Origin: Prado023 sp963774745
GTDB lineage: Bacteria; Actinomycetota; Actinomycetes; S36-B12; CAIYMF01
Direction: 5' to 3'
Assembly (NCBI GenBank): GCA_963774745.1
Contig: CAVZGE010000007.1
Location: 124,001 to 188,000, forward strand
DNA length: 64,000 bases
The position numbers and the translations under genes are program-made. The notes beneath the pieces were generated by a model, which had not been told where the DNA came from, made no database searches, and was given only the letters and a program-made list of their open reading frames with translations. This document shows positions 30,842-41,130 of this stretch, in pieces; position 1 is the stretch's first letter; every line of letters starts with the position of its first letter.

Positions 30842-33715
30842 GTGACGCGGACGCTGTACGCACTCGGGCGCTGGTGCGCCGAGCGTGGCGTGCTCGTGCT
30901 CGTCGTCTGGCTGGCCCTGCTGGGCGGGGTCCGGTTCGCCGACCGGACGCTCCCGCCGCCTGCCCTGGACCCGTTCGTCCTGGCGGGAACGGACAGCGCG
31001 TCGGCGCAGACCCTGCTCAACCGGGCCTTCCCCGGGGCAGCCACCGAACCGGTGCCCCTCGTGGTCGCCGACGCGCCGGGGCTGGATGCCGGGGTGGGTG
31101 CCTCGACCCTGGTGGCGGTCACCGATGCCGTGCTGGCCATCCCCGGGGTCAACGCCGTGCGCGGGCCCGACGACAACCCGGACCTGCTCGCAGACGACGG
31201 GACGGCAGCGATCCTGCAGCTGACCCTCGCCGAGCAGGCCGCCGGGGACATCGACGTCGGCAACGAGATCCTCGCAGTGGCGACCCGCGCCGCGCAGGAG
31301 GCCTCGGCCACCGCGCGCGTCGCCCTCGGCGGCTACCTCGGCGCGCAGATCTCGCGCACCGACACCCGGACCTCCGAGGCCCTGGGCCTGTTCCTGGCGG
31401 TCATCGTCCTGCTGTTCACCCTGCGCCGCGGCTGGCCAGTGGCGATCCCCCTGGCGACGGCGATGGTCGCGGTGGGGATGGGCCTGGCCATCATCGGCCT
31501 GCTCGGGCGACTGGTCTACATCCCCGAGGAGGCGCCCACCCTGGGCACCATGCTCGGCCTGGGCGTGGGAATCGACTACGCGCTGTTCCTGGTGATGCGC
31601 CACCGCAACCTGCTGCGCCGGGGGTTCGACGTGCCGGATGCGGTGGGGCGGACGGCGGGGACGGCAGGCGCCGGGATGGTCTTCGCCGGGGCCACGCTGC
31701 TGGCGGCCGTGGGTGGGCTGGCACTGACCGGTATCTCGTTCCTGGCCTGGCTGGGCTACTCGGCGGCGATCGTCGTGGCCCTGGCGCTGCTGGCGGCACT
31801 CACCCTCGTGCCGGCGCTGATGGGGTTGATGGGCCTTCGGGTGCTGCCCAGGGCCGAGCAGCGGATGGTCGCTGCCGGGGAGGTCGCCGCCGAGCAGTCC
31901 GACGAGACCCTCGACCGCGGCGGATGGGCGCGCATGGCCAACGTCGTCACCGGGCACCCGTGGCCGTTCGCGATCGGGGCCTCAGCGCTGCTGCTCGCGC
32001 TGGCGACCCCGATGCTGTCCATGGCGTTCCAGCAGGTGGACTCCTCGGCCCTGCCCGACGAGACGACCGCCCACCAGGCCGGGGACATCATCCGGGAGTC
32101 CTTCGGACCGGGGTACTCCGGACCGCTGGCCATCGTCGCCCAGCTGCACCGGGCCGCGGCGATCCCGGAGGACGACGCCGACGAGGACGACGCCGGCGAC
32201 GCCGACGCCGGTGGCGACCCGCGCGCCCGCGACCCCCGCCTGGTCGCGATCACCGCGGAGCTGGCGGCCACCGAGGGCATCGACGAGGTGTCGGCGCCGA
32301 TCGTGAGCACGGACGGGGGGGTCGTGATCTGGCGGGCGATCCCCAGCACCGGCCCGTCGGACAAGGCCACTGAGGCGCTGGTCACCCGGATGCGCGCCGA
32401 CGTCCTGCCGGCCGTGACGGCGGGCGCCGACATGACCGCGTACGTCGGTGGCGTGACGGCCGCGCGCACGGACCTGTCCCTGCGGATCGCCGAGCGGCTG
32501 CTGCCGTTCATCCTCGGCGTGGCGACCCTGAGCTTCCTGCTGCTGATGGTGGCCTACCGTTCGCTGGTCATCCCCGCCAAGGCTGCGGCGATGAACCTGC
32601 TGTCGATCTCGGCGGCCTACGGGGTCGTGGTCGCGGTGTTCCAGTGGGGCTGGGGGGCGCAGCTCATCGGCCTGGACGGACCCGTGCCGATCGAGTCCTA
32701 CGTGCCGATGATGATGTTCGCCATCCTCTTCGGGCTGTCGATGGACTACGAGGTGTTCCTGCTGACGGCGTTCAACGAGCACTACCAGCGGACCGGCGAC
32801 ATCGTCACCGCGGTCCGCCGCGGGCTGGCCGACACCGGCCAGCTGATCACCGCGGCGGCGCTGATCATGGTGGCGGTCTTCCTCTCGTTCGTGATCCCGG
32901 ACAACGCGGTGGTCAAGATGTTCGGCGTCGGCCTGGCGACTGCCGTCTTCGTCGACGCCACGATCGTGCGCTGCATCCTCGTGCCCAGCCTGATGGTCCT
33001 GGCCGCGAGGTGGACGTGGTGGCTGCCCGGCTGGCTCGACCGGGCACTGCCGCAGCTGCACGTGGAGGGCGATCCCGCGCAGCTCGACAGCGTCGGCACG
33101 GTGCGCCCACCGCAGCCGTCCGACACCCGGCCTGGCACCGGGGCGCTCGCCCTCATCGGGGGCGTGCTGGTGGCCTGGGTGCTCGGGACCGCGATGATCC
33201 CCGGGCCCGCAGCCGCGCCCGGGGTCGCGCTCGCGCTGGCCGCTGCCGGGGGCGCCGCCCTGGCGTACCTGCCCCGGGCGACGCGGGGTGCTGGTGGGGG
33301 CCTGCTCCTGCGCCTGGTCATGCTCCTGGCCGGGGCTGCCATCGGCGCGGCGGTGTTCAGCCTGATCGGCGGGCTCACTCCCGCGACCCGCAGCAACACC
33401 GCGGTGCAGGCCGCGGTCGCGATCCTCGTCCCCGCCCTGCTGACCGCCCTCACGCCGCTGCGCCGGGCAGCCATCCCGGTCCTGCTGGGAACAGTGGTGG
33501 CCGTCAGTGCCTTGGGCGGCGGCGCCTCGTCGGTGCCCGACGTGATCCTGACTGCGCTGATCGCAGCGACCGTGACCCGCCTGCTGGGGGCGCTGGGGCG
33601 AGTGGTGGGTGCTGGGCGCGGGCCGGGCGGGCCGCCCGGGGAGGCAGTCGCGACCGACGGCCCGGGCACCGCGGACCTGGCCCCGGAAGCTCCCGTCAGG
33701 ACGGGGGCCCCATGA
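30842..33715 (+). CDS. MmpL/RND-type transporter
   Basis: A 957-residue polytopic transporter of the MMPL family, which exports lipids or other hydrophobic compounds using the proton gradient. The N-terminal half has GVGIDYALFLVMRHRN, the C-terminal half FGLSMDYEVFLLTAFNEHY, the paired Asp-Tyr motifs of the family. Two extracytoplasmic loops (about 60-180 and 395-545) flank helix bundles. A C-terminal extension of about 200 residues contains several further hydrophobic helices (ALALIGGVLVAWVLGTAMI, ALLTALTPLRRAAIPVLLG), more than the usual 12 TM. GTG at 30842 has AAGGGGGAG upstream. The stop overlaps the next gene's start by 4 bases (ATGA). Confidence 0.88.
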   Translation: MTRTLYALGRWCAERGVLVLVVWLALLGGVRFADRTLPPPALDPFVLAGTDSASAQTLLNRAFPGAATEPVPLVVADAPGLDAGVGASTLVAVTDAVLAIPGVNAVRGPDDNPDLLADDGTAAILQLTLAEQAAGDIDVGNEILAVATRAAQEASATARVALGGYLGAQISRTDTRTSEALGLFLAVIVLLFTLRRGWPVAIPLATAMVAVGMGLAIIGLLGRLVYIPEEAPTLGTMLGLGVGIDYALFLVMRHRNLLRRGFDVPDAVGRTAGTAGAGMVFAGATLLAAVGGLALTGISFLAWLGYSAAIVVALALLAALTLVPALMGLMGLRVLPRAEQRMVAAGEVAAEQSDETLDRGGWARMANVVTGHPWPFAIGASALLLALATPMLSMAFQQVDSSALPDETTAHQAGDIIRESFGPGYSGPLAIVAQLHRAAAIPEDDADEDDAGDADAGGDPRARDPRLVAITAELAATEGIDEVSAPIVSTDGGVVIWRAIPSTGPSDKATEALVTRMRADVLPAVTAGADMTAYVGGVTAARTDLSLRIAERLLPFILGVATLSFLLLMVAYRSLVIPAKAAAMNLLSISAAYGVVVAVFQWGWGAQLIGLDGPVPIESYVPMMMFAILFGLSMDYEVFLLTAFNEHYQRTGDIVTAVRRGLADTGQLITAAALIMVAVFLSFVIPDNAVVKMFGVGLATAVFVDATIVRCILVPSLMVLAARWTWWLPGWLDRALPQLHVEGDPAQLDSVGTVRPPQPSDTRPGTGALALIGGVLVAWVLGTAMIPGPAAAPGVALALAAAGGAALAYLPRATRGAGGGLLLRLVMLLAGAAIGAAVFSLIGGLTPATRSNTAVQAAVAILVPALLTALTPLRRAAIPVLLGTVVAVSALGGGASSVPDVILTALIAATVTRLLGALGRVVGAGRGPGGPPGEAVATDGPGTADLAPEAPVRTGAP

Positions 33716-36159
33716 TCCGCGCCACCCTGGCCCTCGGCACGGCCGGCCTCGTCCTGCTCACAGTCGCCGGACCGACCACGAGCGCGAATGGGCCGGCCCG
33801 ACCGGCCGACGCCCAGCCGGTCGTGGCGCGCTCCGTCCCGATGGCCGCCACCGGTTCGGCGGAGGTCGTCAACGACGAGGTCGTGCTGGCCGAGCTGGAT
33901 CCGACCGGCCTGCCGGAGCGGGCGGTCCTGGTCAGCCGGACGACGGTGACAGGCCCGCAACGTGAAGTCGTGGACCCCGCGAGTGTGACCAACGTGCGCT
34001 ACCTGGACCGCCTTGGCCGACCCGAGGTGGGCCCGGACGGCGTGGTCCTGGTGGTCGGCGGCCCGCGCCCGACGGCGCTGACCGAGGCACGGTTCGACAA
34101 GCCGTTACCGGTCGCGGTGCACGCGGAGTACGCGGTCGGCGGGGCGGTCGTGCCCGCCGCCACCATCCCGGGCACCGCGGGCGAGATCGCGGTCACCTAC
34201 ACGCTGACCAACACCACCTCCGAGCCGACGACGCTGACGTACACCGACGCCGCCGGTGCGGCCCAGCAGTCCACGCAGCCGGTGTTCGTGCCCTTCCAGG
34301 GGACCCTGACCGTGACGCTGCCCGAGGGCACCGACCTGGTCGAGGCGCCCGAGGCGATGCTGGCCACCGACGAGCAGGGCCGGACGGTGGCGCGCTGGAA
34401 CATCTCGCTGTTCCCGCCGATCAGCACGCCCATCCAGACCCTCACCCTGACCATGCGCACCGACAGGGCCGGGGTGCCCGGGGCCACGGTCGTGCTCACC
34501 CCGGCGGGCAGCGACCAGGACCCGGCCACAGGGTTCTCCGCGGACCTGCTGACCGGGGCGAACGACGGCAACAACGCGCTCTACGAAGGGCTGGACGCCC
34601 TCGATGAGGCGGCCGGCCAGCTCGCCGAGGGCTCCGACCAGCTGTCCGCCGGCCTGGCGAACCTCGCCGGCGGGGCCAGCTCCGCGTCCGGGGCCTCCGA
34701 GTCGCTGGCCGCGGGGATCGACGGGCTGGCCGAGGGCGCGGGGCGGGCAGCCAACGCCTCGGACTCCCTGGCCTCCGGCGTCGGCCAGCTCGCCGACGGC
34801 GCCGACGAGATCTCGGCAGGCTCGCAGGAGCTGGCCGGAGCCCTGGGCCAGGCCGCGTCCGGGGCGCAGGACCTGGCAGCGGCCACCGCCGCCCTGGCGC
34901 AGGCGACCTCGGGCTCACCGGCCGACCAGATGGCCCCGCTGATCACCGGCGGCGCCCAGATCGAGGCCGGGCTGCTCGCGGCCGGGGCACGCATCGGATC
35001 GCCGTCGGACCCGGTCCTCGAGCTCACCACGCCGCTGCCCCCCGACGGCGACGACCTGTGCCCTCCCGGCGGCACGGCACCGCCGGACGACGACTGCGTG
35101 ACCATCTACCAGGGCGTGCGCGCCCTGCGCGACGGGCTCAAGGCGGTCGACGACGTCGTGGGCAGGCTCGAGGGACGTGTGGACGAGGCGCGCGCGGCGT
35201 TCGCCGCACTGCTGGGCGACCTCGGCTCGATCAGGGACGACGTCACCGAGGCCGCGCAGGAGGCCCAGGAGCTGTTCGACTCCCTGTGCGTGGCCGTCCC
35301 GCCCGCGACGGACCCGACCCTGGACCCGGCGTCGTGCGCCCAGATCCAGGCGGTCATCGACGCCGCCGAGTCAGCGTTGGGCACCGCGGGCGGGACCCTC
35401 CCGGACATCGCGGACCTCGTGGAGGCCATCGCCGCGCTCGAGGGGCAGGCGGCGGCCCTGGCTGCGGCGCTGGACCTCGCGCTGGCCTCCACCGAGCGGC
35501 TGCTGCTCGGGGTGGAGGCCGTCGGGCTGGCTGTGGGAGCGGGAACGCCCACCGCACCCGGGCTGGCCACCGCGATGGCCGCCCTCAACGCGGGCCTGCG
35601 GCAGCTGGCCACCCAGCTGACCACGAGCCAGGGTGAGCTGAACCGGGCCCTGAGCTCGGTGGCCGACGGGTCAGCTGCGCTCGCCACCGGCATCGACGGA
35701 GCCGCCACCGGGGCCGACGACCTGGCCGACGGGGCTGGGCAGCTAGCTGACGGGGCCGGGGACGCTGCTTCCGGTGCCGAGGAGCTGGCTGCGGGGCAGC
35801 AGCAGCTCGCGGACGGGACGCAGGACGCTGCGACCGGGGCCGACCAGCTCGCCAGCGGGCTGTCCGACCTGGCGGAGGGGGCCGGCTCCGCCGCGTCCGC
35901 CGGCCAGGACCTCGCCGGCGGGGCAGCCTCCCTGCAGCGGGACGGTACCGCCCCCGCGGCCCAGGGCATCCTCGACTCGTCCACCGATCCGGCGCTGGCC
36001 CAGGCATGGCTCGAGGCGACGGTCGCCCGAGCATCCGACGCCCTGCCCTACGGCCCGCCCGTGGGCGCGCAGGGCAACGTGGCCTACCTGTTCACCCTCG
36101 CCGAGGTGCCCGCGCCACGCTCCTTCTGGGAGCGGATCCGCGCGATGTTCGGCGGCTGA
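33712..36159 (+). CDS. Secreted coiled-coil protein, YhgE/heptad-repeat-like partner of MmpL
   Basis: An 815-residue exported protein. Signal peptide at 1-27 (MIRATLALGTAGLVLLTVAG), then beta-rich domain(s) to about 280, then long Ala/Gly-rich repeats of about 7-11 residues of the type LAEGADQLSAG / LASGVGQLADGADEISAG (about 295-400 and 645-755) as in YhgE/Pip proteins, separated by a Cys-containing part. A late segment (APAAQGILDSSTDPALAQAW ...) precedes the C-terminus RSFWERIRAMFGG. Unlike YhgE it shows no TM helices at the C-terminus, so it appears fully extracytoplasmic. The ATGA overlap with the MmpL gene makes a transport complex likely. The gene converges on the giant DUF11 gene with a 10-base gap. 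Confidence 0.75.
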   Translation: MIRATLALGTAGLVLLTVAGPTTSANGPARPADAQPVVARSVPMAATGSAEVVNDEVVLAELDPTGLPERAVLVSRTTVTGPQREVVDPASVTNVRYLDRLGRPEVGPDGVVLVVGGPRPTALTEARFDKPLPVAVHAEYAVGGAVVPAATIPGTAGEIAVTYTLTNTTSEPTTLTYTDAAGAAQQSTQPVFVPFQGTLTVTLPEGTDLVEAPEAMLATDEQGRTVARWNISLFPPISTPIQTLTLTMRTDRAGVPGATVVLTPAGSDQDPATGFSADLLTGANDGNNALYEGLDALDEAAGQLAEGSDQLSAGLANLAGGASSASGASESLAAGIDGLAEGAGRAANASDSLASGVGQLADGADEISAGSQELAGALGQAASGAQDLAAATAALAQATSGSPADQMAPLITGGAQIEAGLLAAGARIGSPSDPVLELTTPLPPDGDDLCPPGGTAPPDDDCVTIYQGVRALRDGLKAVDDVVGRLEGRVDEARAAFAALLGDLGSIRDDVTEAAQEAQELFDSLCVAVPPATDPTLDPASCAQIQAVIDAAESALGTAGGTLPDIADLVEAIAALEGQAAALAAALDLALASTERLLLGVEAVGLAVGAGTPTAPGLATAMAALNAGLRQLATQLTTSQGELNRALSSVADGSAALATGIDGAATGADDLADGAGQLADGAGDAASGAEELAAGQQQLADGTQDAATGADQLASGLSDLAEGAGSAASAGQDLAGGAASLQRDGTAPAAQGILDSSTDPALAQAWLEATVARASDALPYGPPVGAQGNVAYLFTLAEVPAPRSFWERIRAMFGG

Positions 36160-36169
36160 GCGGGGACGG

Positions 36170-39100
36170 TCAGTGCTGCCGGCGCGCCCTGGAGCTCAGC
36201 AGGGCAGCCCCACCGAGCACGAGCAGGGTGAGCGCCAGCAGGGCCACCGACCCCACGCGGGCCCCGGTCTGCGCCAAGCCCCCCGCGTCGCCGGTGTCCC
36301 CGGTGCCCCCGGTGTCCCCATCGAGAGGGGGCACCGTGAGCTCGGCCTGGGCCGAACCGCAGTCGACGGCGGTGGCGGCCACCGACGCCGCCTGGACACC
36401 GGAGGGGGCAGGTGAGCAGCCAGCGGTGATGCTCGCCACGTTGGTGACGGTGGCCTCGGCCGGCGCCGTGATGGTCGCGACCACCCCGAAGGACGCCTGC
36501 CCACCGACGGGAAGGGATGCCGGGTAGGTGCACGTGACCGGCTCGGTGACGCCGCACTGCCACCCGGTGCCCTGCGCTGCGACGAGCTCCAGGCCCACCG
36601 GCAGGTCATCGACCACGACGATCGGCGCCGAGGTGGCATTGGGTCCGTTGTTGGTCACCGTGATCTCGAACACCGCGCGGTCGTCGTCCTGGTCGACGAG
36701 CTCCTTGACGAGGTCCAGGTCGACCAGCGGCGAGACGACCGCCGGGTCGGTCGCCGTGTTGTTGTCCGTGCGGGTCTCCTCCGCGGGGCTGCTGACCGAG
36801 ACCACGTTGGTCACGCCCGGGTGGGCGCTCGGCTGGACCACCACGGTCAGGGCGATCGTCAACCGCCCGTCGACCGGCAGCGGGTCGTCCGCGGTGCAGG
36901 TGACGACCTGGCCCACGGCCGAGCAGGTGACGCCAGGGCCGGTCGCCGACACGTACGTCAGCCCTGCCGGGAGGGTGTCGGTGATGACGACCCCGGGTGC
37001 CGGCGTCGGGCCGTTGTTGGTGACGACCACCGTGTAGGTGGCCCTCTGGCCGACCTGGAACGTCCCGCTGTGGGACTTGGCGACGGCGAGGTCCGCGAGC
37101 GCGGGAACCGCGACGGTGTCGGTGTCCCTGTTGTCGCCGCGGTTCGGGTCGAACGTGGCGGAGTCGACCTCCGCCGGGTTGACCACCGACGGGTAGGCCT
37201 GCGGGCCGACCTCCACCACGACCCTGATCAGGTCGGCCGTGGTGCGCGGGTCCAGCACGCCAGCCAGGGCGCAGCTCACGGTGGAGTCCAGCTCCGAGCA
37301 CGTCCAGTCGGACCCGGTCGCGCCCTCAGCGGACACGAACGTGAGACCCCTCGGGAGCTCGTCGGTGACGACGACGTCCCGTGCCACCGACGGCCCGGCG
37401 TTGGACACCTCGAGGGTGAAGGTCAGCTCGTCGCCGACCCGCGCAGCACCCGTGTGCGACTTGATGATCGACAGGTCGGCCCGCTCGCCGACCTCGACCG
37501 GCACCGAGTCGTCGTTGTTGTCCAGCGTGACCTCGGCGGTGGGAGTGCTCACGACCGCGTCGTTGGTGTACGTCCCCAGTGTCACCGTCGGGTCGATGGA
37601 GACCAACAGGGACAGCAGGGGCGCGGTGGCCCCCGCGGCAAGTCGCTCCTGCGTCGGGGTGGGAGCCGTGTCCTCGCCCAGGATGCAGGTCACCACGTCA
37701 CCGGCCGGGGAGCCCGCCCCCGGAACGCTGCTGCAGTACCAGCCGGTGCCGACGACCCCGGCGAGCGTGAAGCCCGCGGGCAACGTGTCGACCACCGTGA
37801 TCGGCGCGACGGCGTCGGACCTCCACTCGTTGGTCACCAGCAGGTCGTAGGTGAGCTGCTCACCGGCATCCAGGGTCTCGCCGTCGGGCAGGGGCCGGAC
37901 CGTCTTGTCCAGCACCAGGTCCGCGATCGCGACCACCGGCACGTCGGCCGTGTCCCTGTTGTTGGCCGGGTCGTCGCCGGGGGTGCTGGTGGCGACAGTC
38001 GCGGTGTTCACCAACGTGATGCCATCGGGCACGCTGGCACCGACCGTGGCCGTCACCGTGATGGCCGGAGCCGCGCGGGGCGTCCCGTCGGCGTTCGCCG
38101 CAGCGGTGGGTCGCTCACATCGATAGCTCAGCCCGCTGACCGTGCAGGTCCAGCCGTCGCCTGAGGCAGACACGGGCGTGAGGCCAACCTCGAGGTCGTC
38201 CACGACGATGACGTTGTCGGCGTCCGACGGGCCCGCATTGGTGACCACCACCGTGAACGCCACCTCAGAGCCGGCGGTGACGTCGCCGTTGCCGACGCGG
38301 CTCTTGGCCAGAGAGATCTCGGCCTCGTCGACGACCGTGACCGGCACCTCATCGGTGTTGTTCCCGATGTTCGGGTCGTTGGTGGGCGACTTCACGCCCG
38401 CCGAGTTCACGACCGTCGCGGGACCGGCGTCGGGGTCGACGTCGAGGACCAGCGTGATCGGGGGGGCCGCGACGGCGGGGTCGCTGGCAGTGGCTGGGGC
38501 CGCGAGGTCCGCGGCGCGGGTGCAGGTGATCGTGCGGGTCGGGGCGTCGTAGCTGCACGACCAGTCCGTCCCGGTGGCGCTGCCCGGGCCGCCCCAGCTG
38601 AGGCCAGCTGGCACCACATCGGTCACGGTGATCAGCTGGCGCGCCACGGACGGGCCGCGGTTGGTCACGGCCAGCTCGTAGGTGACTGTCTCGCCGGCGG
38701 TGACGGGATCGGCCTTCACGGTCTTGACGAGCTCCAGGTCGGCGAGGGTCTCGGTGCCTGTCTGGTCCGGGTCGGTGTTGTTCGTCGTGTCCGGGTCGGT
38801 CGTCGGGCTGGACACGGTGGCTGTGTTGCTGATCGGCCCGGCCGGCAGACCCTGGGCGATGTCGACCAGCACGGTCAGCGTCTCGTCGGCGCCGGTGGGC
38901 ATGGGGGTCGGGGTGGCACCGCCACGGATGCAGGTGAGGTCCTGGCCGGCGGCGGAGCAGGCCCAGCCCCCCGCGGTGGAGGTCACCGAGGCATACGTGA
39001 GGCCGGGAGGCAACGTGTCGGTGATCGTGACGTCTGCGGCCGCATCCGACGGCCCCGTGTTAACGACCTGGAACTCGTAGGTTCCCCTGGCCCCGGCGAT

Positions 39101-41098
39101 GAAGTCACCGACGTGGCGCTTCTCGATCGCCAGGTCCGCCCTGCGGGTCACCGGAGTCGTCACGGTCGAGGTGTTGTTGCTCGTCGTCACCTCGGGGGTG
39201 GTCGTGCTCTCGACGGTTGCGACGTTCACCACGTCCGCGGTCTGGCTGCTCGGGATGCCGACCACGAGGGTGATCTGGCCGGCAGCCTCACCCACGACGA
39301 GGTCCATGTCCCTGGTGCAGGTGACCACGCCCGACGCGTGGTCACAGACCCACCCCTGCCCGGTCGCGGAGCGGTACGTCGAACCTGGGGGAAGCGTGTC
39401 GCGTACCACGATGTCCGCCCTGCTCACGCTCGGGCCGACGTTGTCCACGTCGATCGTGTAGGTGGCGTCCCGGCCCGCGACCAGCTCCCCGGAGAGCTCC
39501 TTCACGACCCGCAGGTCCGCCTCGGTGCGCACCGTGGCGGTCGCGGGATCGCTGTTGTTCGCCAGGTTCGGGTCGAACGTCCTGGCCTCGACCGTGGCGG
39601 TGTTGTCGTAGGTCGTCCCGGTGGCGACATCGGGGGCCACCGCCAACGTGATGATGATGGGCGGGAAGGTCGCGTTCGGCCCGGACGCGGCCAGCGTGTC
39701 CGCGGCGTTCGTGCGCACGCAGGACACCGTGCCCGGCGTGTCGGTGACGGGGATCAGGGAGCACGTCCAGCCCGCGCCGGCTGCGGACACGAAAGAAAGG
39801 CCTGTCGGCGTTGCCGGCAACGGATCGGTCACCACGAAGGGGCCCACGGCCGGGTCCGTCCCGTTGTTGCGCACGACCAGCGTGAAGGTCCCCGCAGCAC
39901 CGGCGACGAAGTCACCGGCGGTCTTCTCGATCGCCACATCGGCGGAGTGGATGAAGCCGTCCGCGGGAGCCCGGTTCGACCGGTAGGGGCCCACGAGGTT
40001 CCCGCTGGCCCCCGTGGCGTCCTCGGCCTCGGCCGCCACGGCGTTGGTGTGCGGCACCGTCGAGCCCACTCCAGGCAGGGTGGTGGCCTCGTCCAGCGGG
40101 AAGGCCAGCAGCGTGACCACAGCCTTCTGGCCGACGGCCAGCGTGCCCACGTCCCGCCAGGTCAGCGTCTGGGACGCACCGACTGTCAGCTCGAAGGGAT
40201 CCAGGGCCTGCGCGGCCCCACCGGCGACCGAGACCCGCGCCGAGTTCTCCACGTAGCGCCAGTTCGGCGGGAGGATGTCGACCAGGTCCACCTCGAGTGC
40301 GGGGGCGCCACCGGTGTTGGTCACCTCGAAGCGCCAGGCGAAGGGGGCGCCGACATACGCGATCGGTGGATCCTGGGCGGTCTTGACGGCGGTGAGCCTC
40401 GGGAACTGGGGCCTGACGGATGCCGGGACGGTCCCGCCCGACGTACTCCCGACGGTCGCGTGGCGCCGTTCGGTGCGTCCGGGAAGCCCGGCTGGTAGTT
40501 GGCTCGGAAGGGAGTAGTAGGTGGGCACGCTTGCGGTGTTGACCTGGGCCGATGCGTCGATCGTGGCCGAGTCCGCCAGGCGGGCGGAGTACGTGAAGGC
40601 CACCGAACCCCCGAGATCGATCGGGCCGGGGACCGACCACGTGATCCGGCCACCGGAGCCGTCGGGCTCGGTGCCGCTGAGGGCGCCTGCCCGACGGGCA
40701 AGCACGGACCCGGGCTCCACGACCACGCCGGAGGGCACTGTGTCGGTGACGGTGGCCTCGTAGGCTTTGCTCGCGTTGGGACCGGAGGCGTTCGTGACCG
40801 TGACCGTGTAGGTCCACACCTGGCCGGGCTCCACCGTCGTGTCCGAGGCGACCTTGGTCGGAGTCAGGGATGGTTGCGTGACGTTCACGGTCGCCACCTG
40901 CTCGGCACTGACCTGCTGCCACCCACCGGGTCGATCGACGCTGGTGGGGTCGTCCCCGTTCGTCAGGTCCCACCGGACGGTGACGGTGTTGACCAGGTCG
41001 TGGCCCGTGGTGTTGGAGGGGACGTCGACCACCCGGGCGGTGTAGGTCACCACGACGCGCCGCAGGTCGTCGGAGCGTCCGAGGTCGCCGAGGCCCAC
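36170..41098 (-). CDS. C-terminal segment of the DUF11 surface protein
   Basis: The third open segment, 1,642 codons from a possible internal ATG. It holds one incomplete and nine consecutive DUF11-type repeats, easily seen by lines such as LAIEKRHVGDFIAG...TYEF, LELVKTVKADPVTAGETVTY, LSIIKSHTGAARVGDELTF and LAVAKSHSGTFQVGQRATYT, each followed by NxGPS and a DTLP/DVVP/DELP turn. It ends with LAQTGARVGSVALLALTLLV and a basic tail. It is in frame with the rest only after removal of one base at 41126-41130. Confidence 0.8.
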   Translation of the reverse strand: MGLGDLGRSDDLRRVVVTYTARVVDVPSNTTGHDLVNTVTVRWDLTNGDDPTSVDRPGGWQQVSAEQVATVNVTQPSLTPTKVASDTTVEPGQVWTYTVTVTNASGPNASKAYEATVTDTVPSGVVVEPGSVLARRAGALSGTEPDGSGGRITWSVPGPIDLGGSVAFTYSARLADSATIDASAQVNTASVPTYYSLPSQLPAGLPGRTERRHATVGSTSGGTVPASVRPQFPRLTAVKTAQDPPIAYVGAPFAWRFEVTNTGGAPALEVDLVDILPPNWRYVENSARVSVAGGAAQALDPFELTVGASQTLTWRDVGTLAVGQKAVVTLLAFPLDEATTLPGVGSTVPHTNAVAAEAEDATGASGNLVGPYRSNRAPADGFIHSADVAIEKTAGDFVAGAAGTFTLVVRNNGTDPAVGPFVVTDPLPATPTGLSFVSAAGAGWTCSLIPVTDTPGTVSCVRTNAADTLAASGPNATFPPIIITLAVAPDVATGTTYDNTATVEARTFDPNLANNSDPATATVRTEADLRVVKELSGELVAGRDATYTIDVDNVGPSVSRADIVVRDTLPPGSTYRSATGQGWVCDHASGVVTCTRDMDLVVGEAAGQITLVVGIPSSQTADVVNVATVESTTTPEVTTSNNTSTVTTPVTRRADLAIEKRHVGDFIAGARGTYEFQVVNTGPSDAAADVTITDTLPPGLTYASVTSTAGGWACSAAGQDLTCIRGGATPTPMPTGADETLTVLVDIAQGLPAGPISNTATVSSPTTDPDTTNNTDPDQTGTETLADLELVKTVKADPVTAGETVTYELAVTNRGPSVARQLITVTDVVPAGLSWGGPGSATGTDWSCSYDAPTRTITCTRAADLAAPATASDPAVAAPPITLVLDVDPDAGPATVVNSAGVKSPTNDPNIGNNTDEVPVTVVDEAEISLAKSRVGNGDVTAGSEVAFTVVVTNAGPSDADNVIVVDDLEVGLTPVSASGDGWTCTVSGLSYRCERPTAAANADGTPRAAPAITVTATVGASVPDGITLVNTATVATSTPGDDPANNRDTADVPVVAIADLVLDKTVRPLPDGETLDAGEQLTYDLLVTNEWRSDAVAPITVVDTLPAGFTLAGVVGTGWYCSSVPGAGSPAGDVVTCILGEDTAPTPTQERLAAGATAPLLSLLVSIDPTVTLGTYTNDAVVSTPTAEVTLDNNDDSVPVEVGERADLSIIKSHTGAARVGDELTFTLEVSNAGPSVARDVVVTDELPRGLTFVSAEGATGSDWTCSELDSTVSCALAGVLDPRTTADLIRVVVEVGPQAYPSVVNPAEVDSATFDPNRGDNRDTDTVAVPALADLAVAKSHSGTFQVGQRATYTVVVTNNGPTPAPGVVITDTLPAGLTYVSATGPGVTCSAVGQVVTCTADDPLPVDGRLTIALTVVVQPSAHPGVTNVVSVSSPAEETRTDNNTATDPAVVSPLVDLDLVKELVDQDDDRAVFEITVTNNGPNATSAPIVVVDDLPVGLELVAAQGTGWQCGVTEPVTCTYPASLPVGGQASFGVVATITAPAEATVTNVASITAGCSPAPSGVQAASVAATAVDCGSAQAELTVPPLDGDTGGTGDTGDAGGLAQTGARVGSVALLALTLLVLGGAALLSSRARRQH

Positions 41099-41130
41099 GC
41101 CGATCGTGTTGACGGTGCTGGCGTCGGGGG

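Noticed and set aside
30544..32373. 609-codon + frame over the MmpL gene
   Set aside because: Extremely Arg/Gly-rich; the MmpL frame has all transporter motifs.
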